DNA of 64,000 nt from CBDHFQ01 sp965262565 (GTDB taxonomy: Bacteria; Bacteroidota; Bacteroidia; J057): positions 558,001 to 622,000 of the forward strand of contig CBDHFQ010000020.1 of the NCBI GenBank assembly GCA_965262565.1, given 5' to 3'. The position numbers and the translations under genes were made by a program. The notes beneath the pieces are model-generated. The model was given only the letters and a program-made list of their open reading frames with translations, was not told the DNA's origin and made no database searches. Positions 39,601 to 52,500 of this stretch are shown here, in pieces. Position 1 is the first letter of the stretch. The number at the start of each line of letters is the position of its first letter.

Positions 39601-42009
39601 GGTCCAACAGATCCAGGCTGTGAGTTTTTTGAAGTAGTAGGCCCTCCGGGAGCTAATCTGGCAGCTTGTCAGTTTGTATTGGTAGATCCTTTTGGGGTGG
39701 TGACGCATATTGTTCCCTTTGCCAATCAATATGTTCCCACAGATGGCGTATGGGTAGCGGCCTCGCCATTGGCACAACAAAAATTCAACCTCAATCCGAA
39801 TGTGATCCTGCCCAATGGAATATTCCCTCAAACGACCTATACCTATTTGTTGATCGATAAGTTCACCAGGAATATAGGAGATGATATAGATGTGAACAAT
39901 GATGGGGTGATAGATAGTGTGTTTTGGAGTAGGTTGGTAGATCAAATGGCCTTTCGCTCAGATAGCACGGGCTTTACTTATGCTCAACCCACATTCGATC
40001 CAATACAAAGTTTATTGCCTTTAGGTGCACTCAGATGTGAACATGATCCTTCGGTATGGTTGCCAATAGCTCCAGATGCACCTTTATCTACCTGGAGCCC
40101 AGGAATTCCTAATCCGTCTTTAGCTGGGTGTTTACCTCCACCTCTTTCCGATCCCATTTTTATCCCACCATTTGCTGATGCTTATGTGAATAATGCCACT
40201 GCAAATGCAGATGAAAATTTGGGATCATCGAATAAAATGTTTGTTAGGAACAAACCTAACAGTTGGGGATTTGAATCCTACTTAAAGTTCAAGATTCCAA
40301 AGTTGGAAGGAGCTCAAAAAGCTTTATTAAAAGTATATGGTTTTAATCCGAATAATAGCAGGGTAGTTAGTGTGGCAGTATACGATACAGATAGCACATG
40401 GGAGGAATCTACTATAACATTTAATAATGCTCCAGGTAAAAAGGGATTTCCTGTAGATGTAGTGGATATTGATGATTCCGGAGCATATTATGTTTGGGAT
40501 GTTACAGCGTTAGTGAACCAACAAATTCTTGATGGCGCGAGGTGTATTTCTCTTATGTTAGTATCTACTACTGAAGGGGGGCCTTATGATCGGATTCAGT
40601 TTTTTACTAAGGAAAACAGTGAGAATTCACCTGAACTGGAGATCGTACCTGGGAAAGGAAATCCTCCTGTTCCTAAAGATAAGATACTAACGGCTATTGC
40701 GGATGCTGATGTGAATAGTGCGAGTTCCAAAGCTGACGAAAATACTGGGACACTTACAAAAATGTATGCAAGGAATAAGCCAGGAAGTTGGGCCTATGAA
40801 TCTTATATTAAGTTTGCTCTCTCTGATCTTTCTGCTGTTAACAAGGCTACGTTGAAGGTGTATGGATTAAATCCTAATAATAGCAATCTGGTTCAGATAG
40901 CCGTCTTCAAAACAGACACTAGCTGGAAGGAATTAGAGATTACCTACAATAATGCTCCTGGTAGAGAAGGGTTGGCACTGGATGTAGTTCCTATAGCAGA
41001 CTCTGCCGGATATTATCTTTGGGATGTTACGCCTTTAGTAAATCAACAAATCGCAGATGGGGGAGATTGTGTTTCCCTTGTGTTGGCCTCTATAAATACA
41101 GATAGTAATTATGATAGGGTAAAATTCAACACCAAGGAAGATGGGGAACATCCACCATTGCTTCATTTGTCTCCTTCAGATAGTATTCCGGATATCTGTA
41201 TTCCTGCCTTAGCTACTCCTACAGCAGATGCCACTGTCAATAATGCTAATTCCGAGAAAGACAAAAACCTAGGTAGTAAGACCTATTTATTTGCCAGAAA
41301 TAAACCGAGTGGATATGGTTACGAATCCTATTTGAGCTTCGATGTAAGTGAATTTAGCTCAATGGATCAGGTTAAGTTGCGTTTGTACGGGAAGAATAAT
41401 GATAATAATGAAGGGCTTAATATAGGAGTGTATCCTACTTCTGACAGTTGGACCGAAAATGGAATTACGTATGCATCTTCACCTGGGGCCTCGGGTAATT
41501 TACTGGATTCTAAGCTGGTAAATGGGAATCAACAGTATTATGAATTTGATGTGACAAATGAAGTACTAGGGGAAGCAGCGGGAGATGGAATAGCAAGTTT
41601 CTTTGTAGTATCCCTTTCCACTAGCTCGAAGAGAGCAAAATTCAATTCCAGGGAAAGTAATAGTAATCCTCCTGAATTAGTAGGAGTTTGTGGTACAGAT
41701 CCACAAATAGTATTTGATGTAAATGATATAGAAGATGAATTGAAAGAACCTTCTGATATTCAACTTAAGTTATATCCAAATCCAAGTGCCGGGACAACCC
41801 AAGTTTCATTAAACTCATTCAGCAAAGGGAAATTTAATCTGTCGATCATAGATATGAATGGGAAATTGTTGTTTGAAAGGGTTTATGAGAAGGAGGAAGA
41901 TGAATGGACGATTTCTGTGCCAACGGAAAGATTTTCTCCGGGAATGTATATTATTCAAGTCCAAATGGATCAGCTAATGATGTGGGAAAAACTCATTAGG
42001 AGTAAATAG
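36621..42009 (+). CDS. giant T9SS surface protein with lamin-tail-like repeats and DNRLRE domains, one frameshift
   Basis: A signal peptide (NFAVCSLHLQSQ) is followed by one divergent and five near-identical repeats of about 192 residues. Each repeat has the lamin-tail-like pattern VQLNEM...CEFFEVVGPPG, a strand-rich body, and an aspartate-rich loop DIDVNNDGVIDSVFW, which may bind calcium. Three DNRLRE-type domains follow (about 40160-41690; start ADAxVN, then ARNKP, middle NNAPG). The last 80 residues are a T9SS type A sorting tail (LKLYPNPSAG, ending in IIQVQM...WEKLIRSK). A one-base insertion of T at 39393, absent from the other four copies, splits the frame into 36621-39410 and 39454-42009. 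Joined, it encodes about 1,795 residues. It should be cleaved and anchored on the outer surface. Confidence 0.85.
37221..39985 (+). repeat. five tandem 576-bp coding repeats
   Basis: Units begin at 37221, 37797, 38373, 38949 and 39526. The spacing is 576 bases, 577 in the last case because of one inserted T. The copies differ by a few scattered bases only, so they are recent or kept alike by recombination. The last copy is incomplete at its end. An older, divergent copy precedes them (36680-37220). Confidence 0.95.
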
Positions 42010-42493
42010 CCAATTATATGTCAATATGCTAATACTTAATATTTAAGTATCGGAATAAAAATTTACAGGGGATATCCAATATGGGTATCCCCTGTGTGTT
42101 TCTGTATAGAGAGAATGTATGTTAAGTATTTATTAACTTTTCAGATTGCTTTGATAAATGTGTAAGTTTTGGATATTATTGTTTAATAACTTTATTTAAT
42201 TATAAATACTTATAGGTTAATTGTACTTCAATAATTATTAGCATTAAGTTCATTCTAAGCTTACTTAATCTGTTATCTGTCAAATTTATATCATTCTATT
42301 TATCGTATGTATCCGGACTGTTTAAGCTGGCTACATTTATTCTTTTTTAGAGGTTGACGATAAAATGAAAAAATTTTCGTGCTATTGATTGTGTTAGAAA
42401 ATATTCAGGAAAAAAATTACATTAACAATAGATACTAACTATAGTGTTTATTACAAATTTCAGATCAACATATTTAAGAAAGTTTCACTTACA
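42010..42493. other. AT-rich spacer between two giant T9SS genes
   Basis: Besides the hairpin near its start I see no gene, RNA or repeat here. It must carry the promoter of the nuclease gene, but no clear TAnnTTTG element with a -33 TTG is visible. Confidence 0.6.
42065..42095 (+). terminator. hairpin after the first giant T9SS gene
   Basis: A perfect 10-bp stem, ACAGGGGATA (42065-42074) with TATCCCCTGT (42086-42095), has an 11-base loop. It lies 56 bases after the stop. Only a T/G-rich stretch follows, so it may work less well than the terminator of the next gene. Confidence 0.65.
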
Positions 42494-45400
42494 ATGAACA
42501 AAAGACTACATCAACTCTTTTTCATCCTTCTCTTATCTATTTACTTTATTCCTTTGGACCTTTTTGGTCAGTTTGATATTCCTGTTCCAGGGGAAGAACC
42601 CAAAGATCCTGTCATTAACGAATTTGTGGTCAGCCATACTGGTCCCGATACACTCGAATACGTTGAAATTCTTGGGGATTCGATTGCTAATTTTTCCTCT
42701 TTTACTCTTATCGAAATCGAAGGAGATGGTTCAGGAGCAGGAACCATTGATGGTGTTTTTGCACTAAGTTCTGCAAATGGAAAGGGAATTGAGTTAATAG
42801 GGTTTTTAGACAATGAATTAGAAAATGGTACGATAACATTTTTACTAGTAGAAAATTTTACTGGTTCAGTGAACGTCGATTTAGATACTAATAATGATGG
42901 AGTATTAGACACGCAACCTTGGAATAGAATTGTAGATGCTATAGCTGTGAGTGATGGAGGATCTTCTGATTTAACTTATGCGAATGTAGTTTTGCTTCCC
43001 AATTTTGATGGATTAAGCAGTTTCGCTCCTGGAGGGGCTTCCAGAGTACCGAATGGAACAGATACGGACGCTGTATCTGATTGGGTCAGGAATGATTTTG
43101 ATTTGGCTGGAATTCAAGGAGTTACAGGTTCACCTGAAGAAGGGGAGGCATTTAATACGCCTGGGGCTGTGAATCAGTTGGTACCTGCAACAGCTAATGA
43201 TCCTGTGATCAATGAGTTTGTATTTAACCATACAGGCATTGATACGAATGAATACATCGAAATTTTTGGAGATCCAAGTACAGATTACTCAGGATTTTCG
43301 GTCATTGAAATAGAAGGTGATTTTAGCACCTCAGGAATAATGGGGAATATCGACGGTGTTTTTCCTTTAGGAAGCACTGATGCTAACGGATTCGAGTTAT
43401 TTGGGATTTTTAACAATGAATTAGAAAACGGGACGATCACATTATTACTGGTGGAAGATTTTTCTGATTCCGTGAATATTGATTTGGATGTGAATAATGA
43501 TGGAGTATTGGATTCAGCTCCCTGGAGCAGAATTGTAGATGCGGTAGCTGTCAGTGATGGAGGTACTTCAGATCTTACTTATGCTAATGTGGTCTTAGGG
43601 CCGAATTTTGACGGATTTAGCAGTTTTTCTCCCGGAGGAGCTTCCAGAATTCCTAATGGAACAGATACGGATGCCATTACAGATTGGGTGAGAAATGATT
43701 TTGATTTAGCCGGAATTCAAGGGTTTGTTGGATCGCCTGCGCCTGGAGAGGCACTAAATACCCCTGGGGTAGAGAATCAACTGGTACCAGAAGCTCCAAA
43801 TGATCCAGTGATCAATGAATTTGTATTTAATCATACGGGGGATTGACACAAACGAATACATCGAAATTTTTGGAGATCCGAATACAGATTATTCTGGATT
43901 TACCCTGCTTGAAATAGAAGGTGATGTTTCTACTTCAGGAGCTTCTGGAACTATTGATGGCGTATTTCCTCTAGGAAGCACTGATGCTAACGGATTTGAG
44001 TTATTTGGATTTTTTAACAATGCATTGGAAAATGGAACTGTTACCCTTCTATTGGTAGAAAATTTTTCGGATTCAATAAATATTGATTTGGATGCGAACG
44101 ATGATGGTATATTGGATGAAGAACCCTGGAGCAGGATAGTAGATGCCGTGGCTGTCAGTGATGGAGACACTTTAAACCTTACTTATGCCGATGTAGTATT
44201 AGGGCCGAATTTTGACGGTTTTAGCAGTTTCTCTCCCGGAGGAGCCTCCAGAATTCCTAATGGAACAGATACGGATGCTATTTCGGACTGGGTAAGAAAT
44301 GATTTTGATTTAGCTGGGATTTCAGGCTTTTCAGGTACGCCTGTAGAAGGAGAAGCCTTAAATACTCCCGGTTCTGTGAATGAAATAGTTCCGTCGGTTG
44401 TTTCAGGGTCCTATCATTATTAATGAAATTGTTATTAATACTCCAGGGATTGATTTTGAGTTCATCGAAATTGCAGGGACCTCTGGATCAGATCTTTCGA
44501 ATTTTACTGTGTTGGAAGTAGATAGATTTGGAGAAATTGACAACGTTATTGCTTTAACTGGTCAAAGCATTCCTTCCGATGGATTTTTCGTTGCTGCCAG
44601 TCCAGCAGCGGAGGCACAGTATAATATTACTGCTGACCTGGGATTTGCAGATAATACCTTTACAAACAATACTAATTCATATTTCCTTGTGGAGGGATTT
44701 ACAGGTGCGAGTGGAGATGATTTAGACACAGATAATGATGGCGAATTGGATAATCAGCCTTGGGCAGCTATCCAGGACCAAATAGCATTTATTGACGACG
44801 ATATTGATGACAACACCTATGCTAATCCGGTTTTAGGGCCAGATGGGTCATTCTTACCTGCTGGTGCTTTAAGATGTCCAACAGGCTTGGTAGGACAATT
44901 TGTGGAGCACGCATTTTCTTCTGTTGGTACAGATGGCACTCCAGGAGCAGCTAACACGACAGTAGATGCATGCGGAAATATTCCTGTAGTCATCAATGAA
45001 ATCGATTCTGACCAACCAGGTACAGACTCTACGGAATTTATTGAATTATTTGATGGAGGATTAGGAAATACTCCTTTGACAGGACTAGTGGTGGTTTTAT
45101 ATAACGGAAGTAATGACCAGTCATATAATACCATTGATCTTTCTGGAAAATCCACAGACGAAAACGGATTTTTTGTTATTGGCTCAGTCGGTGTACCCAA
45201 TGTGGATACAGTAGTCTTTACTGCTAACGGGCTACAGAATGGAGCGGATGCGGTAGCTTTATATTTGGCAGATGCCTCTACTTTTCCTAATGGTACTGCG
45301 GTTACTACAGATAATTTAATTGATGCCATTGTTTATGGAACAAATGATGCCGAAGATGCCGGATTATTGGTATTATTGAATTCGGGGCAAAATCAGGCAG

Positions 45401-48400
45401 ACGAAGGTCCTTCAGGAAGTGTAGAATCGCTTCAAAGGATTCCTAATGGAGAAGGTGGAGCTAGAAATACCGCTAATTATCAGCCTATTATTCCTACGCC
45501 TGGTGCCATTAACCAACAGCCTATCACCAATCTACCTTTAACGCCTGTTTACGACATTCAGGGTAGTGATTTTGAAAGTCCATTAGTAGGATCTATCGTA
45601 AGGACCTCTGGTATTGTTGTCGGAGCTACACAAAATGGCCTTGGAGGATATTTCATCCAAGATCCGGTAGGTGATGGAGTAGATGCTACTTCTGATGGTA
45701 TATTTGTATTGGATAACACTAATGAAGTACAGGAAGGTGAATTTGTGGAGATTGTGGGTACGGTTGCTGAAACTAACACCCAAACGACCATTATTAATGT
45801 ACTGGAATTTACTCAGGACGGAAGCGATCTGTTACCTGATCCTGTTGAAATCAATTTACCTGTCAGTGGTTTATTGGAGTTCGAAGCTGTGGAAGGGATG
45901 TTAGTTTCTTTCCCTCAATCTTTGGTGATTACTGAGTATTTTAGGTTAGACGGAGAGGGAGAAATCACGTTGTCTACGCAAAGAGACTTTCAGTTTACTC
46001 AGGATAATGCCCCTGGAGTTGCCGAATTCCAGGAATTCGCTGCAGAATTAGCACTTAGGAGAATTGTTCTGGATGATGCCAGTAATGAAGATAACCCAGT
46101 TCCTATTCCATATCCTATCCCAGCACTTTCTTTTGATAATTTTTTCAGAGGAGGAGATTTAGTGGACAATGTAACAGGTGTAGTTGGGTTTAATACCAAT
46201 AGAAATCTGTATGCCATCCAACCTATCAACACTATACCTGATAGCACTTTTGAGTTTACCAATGTAAATCCTCGTCCTGATAGCGCTCCGGAAGTTGGTG
46301 GTAATATTAAAGTGGTCTCTTTCAATGTGCTTAACTATTTCTCTACCATTGATGGCCAGGGAACTTGTACAGACGGATTAACTGGAGGAACCGTAGATTG
46401 TAGGGGAGCAGATAGCGATGAAGAGTTTGCGCGTCAAAATCAAAAAATCATTAGCGCATTAGTTGCATTAGATGCAGATGTGGTAGGATTGGTTGAACTA
46501 GAAAATAATGGTTATGGCGCAAACAGTTCTATATCAGTCTTGGTAGACAGCTTAAATACCTTTTTAGGAAGTGAAGTATACGATTTTATTGATGCTGATT
46601 TACTCACAAGTACGGTAGATGCTTTAGGGAATGATGCTATCAAAGTAGGGATTATTTACAAGTCTGGTACTGTTAAGCCTGTTGGAAGGACTGCAACTTT
46701 AGCTGGTGAGGCACCATTTGTAACTCCTAATGAGAATCGTGTTCCTCTATTGCAGGCATTTGAAGATCTAAGTTCTGGGGAACAATTCATTTTTATCGTT
46801 AATCACTTTAAATCCAAAGGAGGTTCAGGGTCAGGGCTGGATGCCGATCAGGGAGACGGTCAGGGACAATTTAACAATCGTAGATTACAAGCTTCTCAAG
46901 CTATTCTGGATTGGTTAAACACAGATCCGAGTTCTACTGGAATTCAGAATATTATCATTGCAGGGGATCTTAATTCATACGCAAAAGAAGATCCTATCCA
47001 ATTATTTCTTAATAATGGATTTACCAACTTATTAGATGAGGCAGGAAATTACTCTTTCTTGTTTGATGGTCAGTTTGGTTCGCTGGATTATATCCTGGTG
47101 AGCAATAATTTGACCGAGAAAGTAAGTGGGATCGCAGAATGGCATGTAAATGCCGATGAAGCTGATGCTTTTGACTACAATCTGGAAGATAGAGAAGGAT
47201 TGGAAAATCTATTTTCTCCTAGTTTTATTCGAAACTCAGATCACGACCCACTCATTGCTGGCTTTAATTTCGCTCCAGCGGAAGAGATAATTACACTAAC
47301 AACTATTGCAGATGCGAAGGTGAATGATGCTACCTCTGAAGCAGATAAGAACTTTGGAGCGAAGGATAATATGTTGGCGAGAAATAAACCGAATGGATGG
47401 GCATTTGAGTCTTATGTAAAGTTTGAACTGCCAGACATTAATGATGTGTCTAATGCTAAGCTTCTACTTTATGGCAGGAATCCCAATAACAATAATATAG
47501 TAAAGGTAGTGGTATTTAAAACAGATTCCGACTGGGAGGAATTAGAGATCACCTTCAATAATGCTCCCGGAAGGCAAGGAAATGAAGTAGATGCTGAAGA
47601 TGTAAATGCCACACCTACATATTATGAGTGGGATGTGACCTCTCTGGTAAAGGAACAATTAAATGGAGAGGAATTTATTTCTTTTGTGATCGTCTCTACT
47701 AATACAGATAGAAATTATGACCGGGCTCAATTTAATACAAAAGAATCCGACGAGTTTCCTCCGCTACTAGTGCTGAATACTGGAGCTGGAGAACCTACAG
47801 ATTGTGTTCCGGGATCATTTGATTTGATTGGAGATGCTTCAGTAAACAATGCTTCTAGCAGAGCAGATGATAATTTTGGAGACAAAGGATATTTGATTGC
47901 TAGAAATAAACCTAATGGCTTTGGATATGAGTCTTATTTACAATTTGATGTAACAGGACTTGGCAATTCAGATCGTATTCTTCTAAGACTATTCGGAAAT
48001 AATTCAGATAGTAATAATGAGGTGGAAATAGGGATCTTTCCTACTATAGATGACTGGTCTGAATCAACTATCACTTTTAATAATTCACCTGGTGTTGCCG
48101 GAGAGATTATTGCATCTGAAGAGGTAAATAATGTTGCCAGATACTACGAATTTGATGTTACTCAGGAAGTATTAGCTCAGATTCAGGGAGATGGAGTTGC
48201 GAGCTTCGTGGTCAAATCACTTGAATCCAATAGAGAATACAACAGAGTATTTTTCAATTCCAAAGAGAATGGGGAATTTCCTCCACTGTTGATAGCTCTT
48301 TGTGATCAAGCAAATAATACTGGACTTGCCTTTGATGAATTAGATGCTGATAGACCCGTAAATGATACTGATTTGTTACTTTCAGTATTTCCGAATCCAG

Positions 48401-48627
48401 CTACCACCTCTCTTGGCTTCTCTTTATCAGGAGAAGAACAAGGCGTGGTACAGTTGAATGTGTTGGATCTTACAGGTAGAATGATAGATGAACAATTCCA
48501 CGAAAAGAAAGGTGATCAACTCGAAGTGGGAGTTTCTGTAGGTCAATTAGCCTCGGGAATGTATGTGCTTCGTATTCAATTAGGGGATGAAGTACTTACG
48601 AAGCGTTTTATCAAAGAAGGTAAATAA
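42494..48627 (+). CDS. giant T9SS protein with ExeM/NucH-type extracellular nuclease, two frameshifts
   Basis: After a signal peptide (FFILLLSIYFIPLDLFGQ) come three lamin-tail-like repeats of about 200 residues (VINEFVxxHTGxDTxEYxE), two further such domains, and an OB-like domain with GIVVGATQNGLGGYFIQDP. The nuclease core (about 46300-47260) is an endonuclease/exonuclease/phosphatase fold with VVSFNVLNYF, VGLVELEN, IVNHFKSKGG, IIAGDLNSY and NSDHDPL, so the metal and catalytic residues are complete. Two DNRLRE-type domains and a T9SS type A sorting tail (SVFPNPATTSLG) follow. A five-G run at 43837-43841 and a three-G run at 44406-44408 each carry one extra base; the uninterrupted pieces are 42494-43846, 43815-44423 and 44398-48627. 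Joined it is about 2,040 residues. The likely role is degrading extracellular DNA or RNA at the cell surface. Confidence 0.88.
42600..44400 (+). repeat. three tandem lamin-tail-like coding repeats (about 600 bp)
   Basis: Unit starts near 42608, 43202 and 43805 give spacings of 594 and 603 bases. The copies are clearly related but much more diverged than the 576-bp repeats of the neighbouring gene. The frameshift at 43841 lies at the start of the third unit. Confidence 0.85.
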
Positions 48628-48681
48628 TCTTAAAATGAAGATAGCTTAGCTATACGTAGATTTAAACGCAATAATATTTAT

Positions 48682-48716
48682 AAGAGGATGTCTCGGTAAT
48701 GGGGACATCCTTTTTG
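48682..48716 (+). terminator. rho-independent terminator after the nuclease gene
   Basis: AGGATGTC (48685-48692) pairs with GACATCCT (48704-48711), with A/G-T pairs extending the base of the stem, and is followed by a T run. It lies 55 bases after the stop codon. Confidence 0.75.
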
Positions 48717-49503
48717 TATATATCATTCTTTGTAAGAACATTTGTTCCTGTGCAATGGCCCGATCTGACTTCAGTTTCTTGCTCATTGGTACAAAACATT
48801 ACCCTTTCAATTGGTAGCATTCTATAAAAAGTATATGAGATCTACATAAAGATGTAGACTTGATGCAGAAACTTGAAGTGCTGCAAAAATATCTTTTACT
48901 TGCTTATGTGTTCAAAGAAAAGGTAGAAAGAATATAATGAAGGGTTAACTCATGAACATCATTAACTGTCGATGACAAGGAGTAAAACCTTCTACATATA
49001 AAAATATTAGCAGTTTTTTTATTAGTCAAGTTTCTCATTAGTCTCGTTTTTATTACTGAATGGATGGAGCAACCAGGCCCAAACTTCTATAGGTTTGGGT
49101 CTTTTTTATTAATCCTTGAGGGTGGGCAATAATAACCTTATGTTATTGGATAGGTTATTTTGTTAATTGTATTAATGTTTTTGTTAAATAATTCTAATGT
49201 ATAATCGTTTTTATGTTGTAGTAAATAGAAAATGATATTTTAGCTAGCCTCTTAACCAAATTAGGATATTCTGTTTCTCCAACTCATTGTTATTGATCAG
49301 GCAAATATTTCTAAACATATAATGTGCTGCATTTGCTTTTAAATTAATGCAATGACCCACTATTAGCTCACAATAATTTCACTTACATATCTGATAATGT
49401 TCGATTGCTGGTATTCATCGCATAAGGGAAGGGTCAATGAATTCACTCATTGATAAGTAATTCATAGCATCTTTCGAAGTGATACAACCATAAAGTGAGG
49501 TAA
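48717..49503. other. long intergenic region with an extra terminator, possible small RNA locus
   Basis: About 790 bases without a convincing gene. Within it are an imperfect long-range pair (GAAGGGTT 48939-48946 with AACCTTC 48986-48992), a T run at 49012-49019, and a strong terminator at 49075-49107 that no annotated gene needs. The only frame I noted is a 24-codon one at 48863. A GAGG site at 49497-49500 serves the next gene. Confidence 0.5.
49075..49107 (+). terminator. strong terminator with no gene upstream
   Basis: AGGCCCAAAC (49075-49084) pairs with GTTTGGGTCT (49093-49102; one G-T pair), loop of 8 bases, followed by six T. The preceding gene already has its own terminator at 48682-48716, so this one implies a separate short transcript or a second safeguard. 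Confidence 0.75.
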
Positions 49504-52500
49504 ATGAATTGGTATTTTAACCTATTTTCATATCGAAGTTTCGTTCTTTTTGCTCTAAAAACTTTTTTCATCAGTATTACCCTTTTAAGTTGCATTCCAT
49601 CTTCTCTTTTGGGCCAGGTGGAAATTTGCGATAATTTTCAAGATGATGATGGAGATGGGGATATAGACGAAGCTGATTCGGATTGCTATATCCAGTCTAT
49701 AGGAGGATTATGTGAAGGGAGTAAAGGGGATAATATTTTTCCTGAAGGAAATTTTGGCACTGTACAGCCGGGAGATGAAGTGCCCCCTCAAAATGATTCT
49801 ATCACGATCAAGAGATTACCCGATGGAATTACTACCTATGATTATCAATTATCTGGGGGAGGAGGAAGGTATCCTAATGATGGCAGTTATGTACTTTCAA
49901 ATGCTACTGCTGGGATGAATCCCGGAAATTGGAGAATTGATCAGACGGGCCAGGAAATTCCCAAATGGATCTCTATTGAAGATAATAGTGCCGATCCAAA
50001 TGGGTATATGATGGTCGTTAATGCGGGCTATGACAGGGGAAGCTTTTATCAGGCTGAGGTGTCAGGATTGTGTGGAGGGAGAATATATGAGTTTAGTGCA
50101 GATATTATCAATATTTACAGTCCCCATTTTGCTCCTTTTGGTAATGAAACTGGAGAGAACCATATCTTACCTAATATAGATTTTATTCTGGCACCACCTG
50201 GTATTGACCAATGGCGGTTAACTCAATGGCCAGCCACTCACAGTACAGGGGATATTATGAATGATGGTGCCTGGAATACCTACGGATTCTCTTTTATTGC
50301 TCCACCTGATGGAGAAACAATACACCTTGTGTTAAGAAATAACGCTCCCGGAGGGATAGGAAATGATTTGGCCCTGGATAACATCAGTTTCAGGTTATGT
50401 GGAGAGCCTGCCGAAATAGATTTTGCTGGTACAGTACAGAATAATTGCACAGGAGTGCCTTCCTCGATGCAAGCCACTTCTTTTGGAGGATATTCGACGC
50501 CTTTTTATCAATGGCAAATAAGCAATGACAACGGAATAACATGGTCGGATATTCCAGGAGCAAACACAGATACTTACGAACCTGCTACTATTGGTCCCAA
50601 TGATCAGTTTCGATTGCTGCTTGCTGATACAGAAGCGAATTTGACAGAGATTACCTGCCGCTTAACTTCAAATATCCTGTCTTTTAATAATCAGGCATTA
50701 GAATTTGGAGAAGTGAGTCCCGATACGACGGTTTGCGAAGGGGAAACAGTCCAATTGCAAGCCTCAGGAGGAGTTTTATACACATGGACGCCTGCTCCCA
50801 CTTTAAGTGATGCTACTATCGCTGATCCTATAGCCAGCCCCACCACTGAAACCACCTATATTGTTAATATTGAAGATGCTAATGGATGTGTAGATGAAGA
50901 TACCGTAGTGGTAACCGTCGTAAATAAAGCCATAATAGACGCTGGAGAAGATACGACTATCTGTAGAGGAGAAGCTATTATATTACAGGGAACTGGAACA
51001 GGGGCAAGTTGGGTAGCAGATCCAGGTCTGAGTGATATAACAATTAATAATCCTATAGCAACTCCTTTAGATACTACTGAATATATTTTCCAGGCAGGAA
51101 TCGGAAGTTGTTTAGTGGCTGATTCAGTGACAGTTTCTGTATTACCTGTTCCAGTAATGGTTGTAAACCCAGATACCACAGTTTGTATCGGAGAAGAGAT
51201 ACAGCTTCAGGCATCAGGAGCAGATAACTTCTTTTGGACTGATTTTGCAGGAGTAGAGTCATATGATGGGCCTGATCCTACTATTTTCGTCAACGAGAGT
51301 AAACAGTTTGAGGTCATAGGCTACGGTGATGCAGGCTGTGAGACGAGAGATACCGTTAATATCACCAGTGTGGATAGAGCATTTGAAGATGTACCCTACA
51401 TCAATGAGGCTTGTGTAGGGCAGGAAATCAGAATGTATACTTCAGGCGACTTTTTATACGAATGGAGTACAGGTGAAACGGGTGACTCTTTGAATATCAT
51501 TCCTTCAGATACGCTTACCAGAAGATATTGGTTAATACCATACACTGCGGGAGGGTGTGTAGGAGATACGGTTCCATTTACGGTTCGAGGAATTACATCG
51601 CCTATAGTGGATATGTTTACGGACAATGGGGATAGTTCCGTTTGTGCTGGGGAATCCCTTCAATTATTCGCTGATGGAGGAACGATCTATCGTTGGGTAA
51701 AAGGGAGTAATATTAGTGATCCATTTATTAGTGATCCATTTATTTCTCCTGTTGCTGATGAATATTATGTAGTAGAGGTAGAAAACAATATCGGCTGTGC
51801 GAGTGTGGATTCTATTCTTATTAGTGTTACGGCACCTCCTGAGATTACCGTTTCTTCTGATACGAGTATATGTGAAGGGACGGAAACACAGTTAATCGCT
51901 ACGGGAGCTCTCAGTTATTTTTGGACCTCAGCAAGTGATTCGGATACCTTTAGCATTCCCAGGCCTGTAGTATTGGTAGATGAAGATAAACTATACCGGG
52001 TATTTGCCAGAGATCAATCGGGATGTTTAGCAGTAGATAGTGTAAACGTCCAAATGATTCCAAAACCAACCGAAGAATTGGACTCTCTTTACGAAGCTTG
52101 TATAGGAGAAGAAATTGATATTGAAACCTCTGGAGCATACACCTATCTTTGGAGTAACAGGCAGAGAGGAATAGCTTTATCATTGACACCGGAAGATACG
52201 ATAACCGAAGATTATTGGGTGTTTCCTATAGATAGTAATAAATGTAGAGGAGATACAATACCATTTTCTGTAAAGGGAATCCTTAAGCCCATTGCTTCAT
52301 TCAGTCCTGTTGATAACATAGAGGGATTTGGACCGCTTCCAGTTCAGTTTATGAACGAAAGTCAACATGCGGATCTGTATTCCTGGGATTTCGGAAATGC
52401 GGGAAGTAGCACAGAAGCAGATCCACTACATGAATTTTTACTACCGGGAGAGTACAGAGTCATTTTGACGGCTGAGAATCTGTTTGGTTGCTCTGATACA

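Noticed and set aside
37203..39945. Minus-strand frames of about 117 codons and plus-strand frames of 64 codons repeated every 576 bases
   Set aside because: They recur only because the coding DNA itself is repeated. They have no initiation context and no recognisable product.
37221..39985. CRISPR-like regular repeat spacing
   Set aside because: The repeating unit is 576 bases, fully coding, with no short repeat and unique spacer pattern and no cas gene nearby.
48863..48937. Short frame of 24 codons with no clear ribosome site
   Set aside because: Too short and without any recognisable feature; the region is better treated as a possible RNA locus.
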